From: an uncultured Clostridia bacterium | GTDB taxonomy: Bacteria > Bacillota_I > Bacilli_A > RFN20 > CAG-288 | DNA: 9,436 nucleotides | Assembly (NCBI GenBank): GCA_900313465.1 | Contig: OMRU01000040.1 | Location: 1 to 9,436 of the forward strand | Reading direction: 5' to 3' | Shown here: positions 6,424 through 9,436 of the stretch, piece after piece | Numbering within the stretch: the stretch's first letter is position 1 | Layout: the number at the start of each line of letters is the position of its first letter | The notes under the pieces: model-generated | What the model saw: the letters and a program-made list of their open reading frames with translations, nothing else | What the model was told of the DNA's origin: nothing | Databases searched by the model: none | Made by a program: the position numbers and the translations under genes

Positions 6424-6441
6424 GCAAGTTTACACTTGCTA
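6422..6441. promoter_or_regulatory. Perfect 8-4-8 palindrome, likely operator of the rnf promoter
   Basis: TAGCAAGT-N4-ACTTGCTA is a perfect 20-bp dyad covering the spacer between -35 and -10 and overlapping the first bases of TATAAT. A dimeric repressor bound here would block RNA polymerase directly. It does not match the Rex half-site TTGTGAA, so redox control by Rex is not indicated, and the cognate regulator is unknown. No second copy was seen in the window. Confidence 0.55.
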
Positions 6442-6523
6442 GAAAAGCGCTTGTTTTAATCTTGTATACATGAAAACACGCACTAAATGCGCATTGTGTT
6501 TCTTTTGGTCAACCTTACCACGT

Positions 6524-6550
6524 CAAAAAAGGCCTAATAAGGCCTGTTTT
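6524..6550 (-). terminator. Second, tandem terminator downstream of glyA
   Basis: AGGCCT (6530-6535), a 4-nt loop, and AGGCCT (6540-6545) form a 6-bp GC-rich stem. Read on the minus strand it is followed by TTTTTTGACG, a good U-tail, and flanking A/T runs extend the stem. It lies about 20 nt beyond the first glyA terminator and before the rnf promoter, so it probably acts as a backup that insulates rnf from glyA read-through. Confidence 0.6.
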
Positions 6551-6565
6551 GCGCTATTTTCACAC

Positions 6566-6606
6566 AAAAAGGCCCAATATTCTGTTCAAAGAATTCATTT
6601 TGGGCC
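6566..6606 (-). terminator. Rho-independent terminator of glyA
   Basis: GGCCCAA (6571-6577) pairs with TTGGGCC (6600-6606), and an inner ATTCT/AGAAT pairing adds a second helix across an internal loop. On the minus strand the stem is followed by TTTTTGTGTG. It begins 22 nt past the glyA TAA. Confidence 0.8.
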
Positions 6607-6627
6607 TAGAGAATAAATATTAAGTTT

Positions 6628-7887
6628 TTAGTCTTTTTCGTATGGAAGTGGATGTTTAGCAGTCAAAGCGAGCACTTCTTCTTTCACTTTTGCGTGCAAA
6701 GCAGTATCTTCAGGAGTCTTCAAGACAGAAGCAATCCATTTACCCACCATACGGAATTCCTGTTCCTTGAATCCACGGGTGGTCATAGCTGGTGTACCAA
6801 GTCTGATACCAGAAGTATAGGCAGGCTTTTCTTTATCGCCTGGAATGGAATTCTTGTTGCAGGTGATGTTGACCGATTCCAATAACAACTGAGCCTGTAA
6901 GCCAGTGACATGGAAGGTATCTCTGACATTGACTAGCATGAGATGATTGTCGGTGCCATCAGTGACAATAGGAAGACCAGCCAAGGATAATTCATCCGCT
7001 AATGCTTTAGCATTGGCAACAATCTGAGCCGCATATTCTTTGAATTCTGGCTTGAGATCTTCGCCAAAGGCTACTGCTTTAGCAGCAATGGTGTTTTCTA
7101 ATGGACCACCCTGACAACGTGGGAAGACAGATTTATCAATCTTCTTACCAAGTTCTTCATTGTTGGAGAGAATCAAACCACCTCTTGGACCTCTCAAGGT
7201 CTTATGAGTGGTCGTGGTGACCACATCAGCATAAGGAAGTGGACTTGGGTGGACACCACCGGCAACCAGGCCAGCGATGTGAGCCATGTCGACCATCAAA
7301 AGAGCACCGACTTCATCCGCGATTTCTCTAAATCTCTTGAAGTCGATAAATCTTGGATAGGCAGAAGCACCTGCAATGATGAGTTTTGGTTTGACGATTC
7401 TAGCAATATCCAAAACTCTATCATAGTCGATAAGACCAGTCTTCTCATCAACGCCATAAAAGAAAGATTCATAGTCCATACCAGACTCAGAGAGACGATA
7501 ACCGTGAGACAGATGTCCGCCGGCATCCAAAGACATACCTAAGATTCTGTCTCCATTGTTAAGAAGAGCCTTGTAGACTTCGATATTTGCCTGAGTGCCA
7601 GAGTGAGGCTGAACATTAGCCCACTTGCAATCAAATAATTTCTTTGCACGATCAATGGCGATGTTCTCGGCAACATCCACATTGACACAACCACCATAAT
7701 AACGTTTTCCAGGATAACCTTCCGCATACTTGTTGGTCATAATGGAACCATTGGCTTCACGAACAGCATTAGAAACAAAATTTTCGGATGCAATCAATTC
7801 GATATTATCGCTTTGACGCTTGTTTTCGGCAAGAATAGCAGCATAGACTTCCGGATCTTCTAACTTCAGTTCTTTGTTATCGATCAT
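6628..7887 (-). CDS. glyA: Serine hydroxymethyltransferase
   Basis: This is a PLP-dependent cytosolic enzyme interconverting serine and glycine with tetrahydrofolate and 5,10-methylene-tetrahydrofolate, the main source of one-carbon units. At 419 residues it has the normal length. Signatures are [10 protein letters not shown] (30-39), [15 protein letters not shown] (52-66), [11 protein letters not shown] (91-101), the PLP-contacting D200 and H203 in VDMAHIAGL, the Schiff-base lysine K229 within [14 protein letters not shown], and the C-terminal [20 protein letters not shown] lies 7 nt before the ATG. It is flanked by terminators on both sides and has its own promoter-like sequence, so it is probably transcribed alone. 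The enzyme looks intact and catalytically competent, and its link to the neighbouring rnf operon is positional only. Confidence 0.98.
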   Translation of the reverse strand: MIDNKELKLEDPEVYAAILAENKRQSDNIELIASENFVSNAVREANGSIMTNKYAEGYPGKRYYGGCVNVDVAENIAIDRAKKLFDCKWANVQPHSGTQANIEVYKALLNNGDRILGMSLDAGGHLSHGYRLSESGMDYESFFYGVDEKTGLIDYDRVLDIARIVKPKLIIAGASAYPRFIDFKRFREIADEVGALLMVDMAHIAGLVAGGVHPSPLPYADVVTTTTHKTLRGPRGGLILSNNEELGKKIDKSVFPRCQGGPLENTIAAKAVAFGEDLKPEFKEYAAQIVANAKALADELSLAGLPIVTDGTDNHLMLVNVRDTFHVTGLQAQLLLESVNITCNKNSIPGDKEKPAYTSGIRLGTPAMTTRGFKEQEFRMVGKWIASVLKTPEDTALHAKVKEEVLALTAKHPLPYEKD

Positions 7888-7912
7888 GGTGATTCTCCTT
7901 TTTAATAGAAAT

Positions 7913-7941
7913 AGTATATCGATGACGGTTTTGGTTTTAAA
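7913..7941 (-). promoter_or_regulatory. Probable promoter of glyA
   Basis: On the minus strand TATACT (7913-7918) lies 17 nt from TTTAAA (7936-7941), a 5/6 and a 4/6 match to the sigma-A consensus. This gives a leader of about 20 nt before the ATG. There is no room for a riboswitch between it and the gene. A weaker alternative -10 (TATAGA) lies further upstream near 7960. Confidence 0.4.
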
Positions 7942-7991
7942 GGAAATTTCGGAGAACTTCTATATTCTGTAAGAAGAGAAGGATACAATCG

Positions 7992-8019
7992 AAAAGCCCC
8001 TCTGACGACTCAGAGGGGC
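7992..8019 (-). terminator. Rho-independent terminator of the YegP-like gene
   Basis: GCCCCTCTGA (7996-8005) and TCAGAGGGGC (8010-8019) form a perfect 10-bp stem with a 4-nt loop. On the minus strand it is followed by TTTTCGATTG. It starts 13 nt after the TAA of the gene at 8032 and separates it from glyA. Confidence 0.88.
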
Positions 8020-8031
8020 AATAACATCAAT

Positions 8032-9436
8032 TTACTTCGCAGCAGCAGACTTAGCGGAAGCGCCAGTGGAATAAGATTCACCGACAAGATAGACAAAGCC
8101 AGAACCAGATTCCATGATGAACTGATACTGATCCTGTTTATCTTTGGAAAGATGGAAAGCCTTTGGACCAAGTTTTTCTTTGATATTATCCAAAGCTGCC
8201 TTCAACGTTGCTTTAGAGGAATAAGCCTGAGCAGTGACAAATAATACTTCCTGGTTATTCGCTAACAATCTAGCTCTGAATTTACCATTGTCATCAAAGA
8301 TTTCAATCGTACCAGAATATTTTTCTTCCATTTCTTCAGCGGTGAATTCCCAAGTCCTTCTTTCCTTAGCTGGGATTTCATCCAAATCGACGACACGATT
8401 TACTTTACTGAATTTCTGAGCTGAGGTAAATGCTTTCTGAGCGGAACTCAAGGAAGCATAAGTTTCACCTAGAGCGACAATTCTAGCATCATTGGAAGTA
8501 GAAAGTCTCCATTGAGAACGACCATTCTTGTCCGTGATATAAGCGACCATACCGCTTTCGAGATTCTTCTTTAAGGTAACAATACCATCATGAGCGCCTT
8601 CTCTAGTGCTATAGCCATAAGAGACAACTAAGATTTCACCATTATTTGCTTTTAATCTATACTTGAATTCGTCATCCTCTGGGAAGACCTCAAATTTTCC
8701 TAAAACCTTCGATCTGCCAGCTTGACCAACCGCCTGGGAAATCGATCCTCTGATCTTGAGTTTACGTTTCTTTTCTTCGGTTTCTTCAGTTTCTTCAAAT
8801 TCTTCTGTGCCTTCGGTCTCATCGACTTCTTCAACTTCCTCAGCATCTTCAGATTCTTCAACTTTTTCAGATTCTTCAACCTCTTCGGTTTCTTCGACTT
8901 CTTCCGAGGCTGGTTCTTCAATTTCTTTTACTTCTTCTACTGGTTCTGATTCCACAGCTTCTTTTTCTTCAACTGCTGGAGCAACCGTTTTCTCAAATTT
9001 AGATTCTTCCAACCATTGCTCTTTTTTCAGTGGTGAAGACACTTCTTTTTCTTCAGCAACCTGTTTTTTCAATTCAACTTCGCGTTCTTCTATATCACCG
9101 CCAAGATAATTGATGGTGCGAACAAAAACCTTTCCATTTCCTGGCTCTTCAGTTTCTTTCTTGATAGACTCTTCCGCTGCACGTTTGCCATCGGATAAAT
9201 CATTAGTGAGAGCAACAACAATTGGTTTGTCCTTCTCATCAGCAGATGGAGTTTCTTCTTCATTCACTTCTGGTTCAGCTGCAACAACAGGTTCTGGTTT
9301 AGCTTCTTCAGCTTCAGCTACCTTTTCTGGTTCAGGTTCAGCTACTTTTTCTTCGGCAACAACTGGCTGTGAAGAAGTTTCTTCCTCTAACAACTTATCT
9401 TCAGGAGTGAATTTGGTAACATCAGATTCGTCTAAG
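8032..9436 (-). CDS. Acidic protein with four YegP/DUF1508-like modules (5' end outside window)
   Basis: This is a partial gene. The frame is open through the right edge, and its true start lies beyond 9436. The TTG at 9393 is in-frame but has no ribosome binding site and should not be taken as the start. Numbering from that TTG, residues 1-207 are disordered and Glu/Val/Pro-rich, with an almost pure EE/EV/ET/ES tract at about 141-207. A basic patch KKRKLKIR (208-215) follows, then four similar modules of about 45-50 residues (about 229-278, 279-328, 357-408, 409-453). Each has the pattern of beta strands, a polar N/D-G, and then 'ExYSTxxxAKxA'-type helices, as in GKFEVF...YRLKANNGEIL...YSTREGAHDGI. 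This is the YegP/DUF1508 repeat, normally found as two copies in small proteins of unknown function, so this is a doubled version. No membrane helix is seen in the visible part. A role cannot be assigned; the acidic linker would suit a surface or scaffold protein. Confidence 0.75.
   Translation of the reverse strand, partial: LDESDVTKFTPEDKLLEEETSSQPVVAEEKVAEPEPEKVAEAEEAKPEPVVAAEPEVNEEETPSADEKDKPIVVALTNDLSDGKRAAEESIKKETEEPGNGKVFVRTINYLGGDIEEREVELKKQVAEEKEVSSPLKKEQWLEESKFEKTVAPAVEEKEAVESEPVEEVKEIEEPASEEVEETEEVEESEKVEESEDAEEVEEVDETEGTEEFEETEETEEKKRKLKIRGSISQAVGQAGRSKVLGKFEVFPEDDEFKYRLKANNGEILVVSYGYSTREGAHDGIVTLKKNLESGMVAYITDKNGRSQWRLSTSNDARIVALGETYASLSSAQKAFTSAQKFSKVNRVVDLDEIPAKERRTWEFTAEEMEEKYSGTIEIFDDNGKFRARLLANNQEVLFVTAQAYSSKATLKAALDNIKEKLGPKAFHLSKDKQDQYQFIMESGSGFVYLVGESYSTGASAKSAAAK
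8773..8973 (-). repeat. Low-complexity GAA/GAG-rich coding tract (poly-acidic)
   Basis: About 200 bp of near-repetitive TTCTTC-type trinucleotides (GAA/GAG on the coding strand), interspersed with Val, Thr and Ser codons, encode the acidic tract of the YegP-like gene. It causes long spurious ORFs in other frames (poly-Ser on the plus strand, Lys/Leu-rich on the minus strand). Such tracts can change length by slippage or recombination, but the units are imperfect. Confidence 0.75.

Noticed and set aside
6422..6441. Rex (NADH-sensing repressor) operator at rnf
   Set aside because: The dyad half-site TAGCAAGT does not fit the TTGTGAA-type Rex half-site, so only an unnamed operator is claimed.
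8756..9109. Poly-Ser plus-strand ORF and Lys/Leu-rich alternate-frame ORF
   Set aside because: They are artefacts of the GAA/GAG-rich tract encoding the acidic region of the YegP-like gene.
9391..9393. TTG at 9393 as the start of the YegP-like gene
   Set aside because: The codon is TTG, no ribosome binding site precedes it, and the frame continues open with the same acidic composition to the window edge. The gene is 5'-partial.
1..9436. CRISPR arrays, insertion sequences, tRNA or rRNA genes, phage or defence modules
   Set aside because: No repeat-spacer pattern, transposase, terminal inverted repeats, tRNA-like cloverleaf or rRNA sequence was seen. The largest gene-free stretch (6395-6627) holds only terminators and the rnf promoter.

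Overview
The window reads as chromosomal DNA from a low-to-moderate GC member of the Bacillota (Firmicutes), possibly an Erysipelotrichia- or Clostridia-like anaerobe. The support for this is strong GGAGG-type ribosome binding sites, mostly TAA stops, an rnf gene order (C-D-G-E-A-...-B) like that of clostridial Rnf operons, and compact rho-independent terminators. The genetic code is standard: Trp is TGG throughout and TGA ends one gene. The lineage is an inference from style, not from a search.

Layout, left to right. (1) A terminator hairpin at 12-38 follows a minus-strand HAD-family phosphatase gene (45-890), which has its own sigma-A-type promoter at 913-941. (2) Divergent from it, a 40-codon plus-strand zinc-ribbon gene (1006-1128) is followed by an ATGA-overlapping 43-codon ORF (1125-1256) of doubtful status. 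Both end at a shared, probably bidirectional terminator (1261-1290). (3) A minus-strand rnf operon spans 6394 to 1298, in the order rnfC, rnfD, rnfG, rnfE, rnfA, an 89-residue Cys-motif membrane protein, and a 109-residue short rnfB. Its start is marked by an extended -10 promoter overlapped by a perfect 8-4-8 palindrome (6418-6441). (4) glyA (6628-7887, minus) is followed by two tandem terminator hairpins that insulate it from rnf. (5) A large minus-strand gene (8032 to past the right edge) encodes a very acidic low-complexity region followed by four YegP/DUF1508-like modules. It ends at a strong terminator (7992-8019).

How they work together. The seven rnf-operon genes overlap or sit 1-6 nt apart and should be co-translated into one membrane complex that couples ferredoxin oxidation and NAD+ reduction to ion pumping. 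The notable feature is that RnfB here has only the membrane anchor and the first four-cysteine Fe-S domain. The ferredoxin-like 2[4Fe-4S] domains that normally make up its C-terminal part are absent, and the gene is followed directly by a terminator. Immediately before it sits an unrecognised single-TM protein whose C-x2-C-x4-C motif has the same spacing as RnfB's own cluster motif. The pair looks like a rearranged, ferredoxin-domain-less entry module for Rnf and is the best candidate here for something undescribed. glyA (one-carbon metabolism), the HAD phosphatase, the zinc ribbon and the YegP-like gene are separate transcription units with no evident functional link to rnf.
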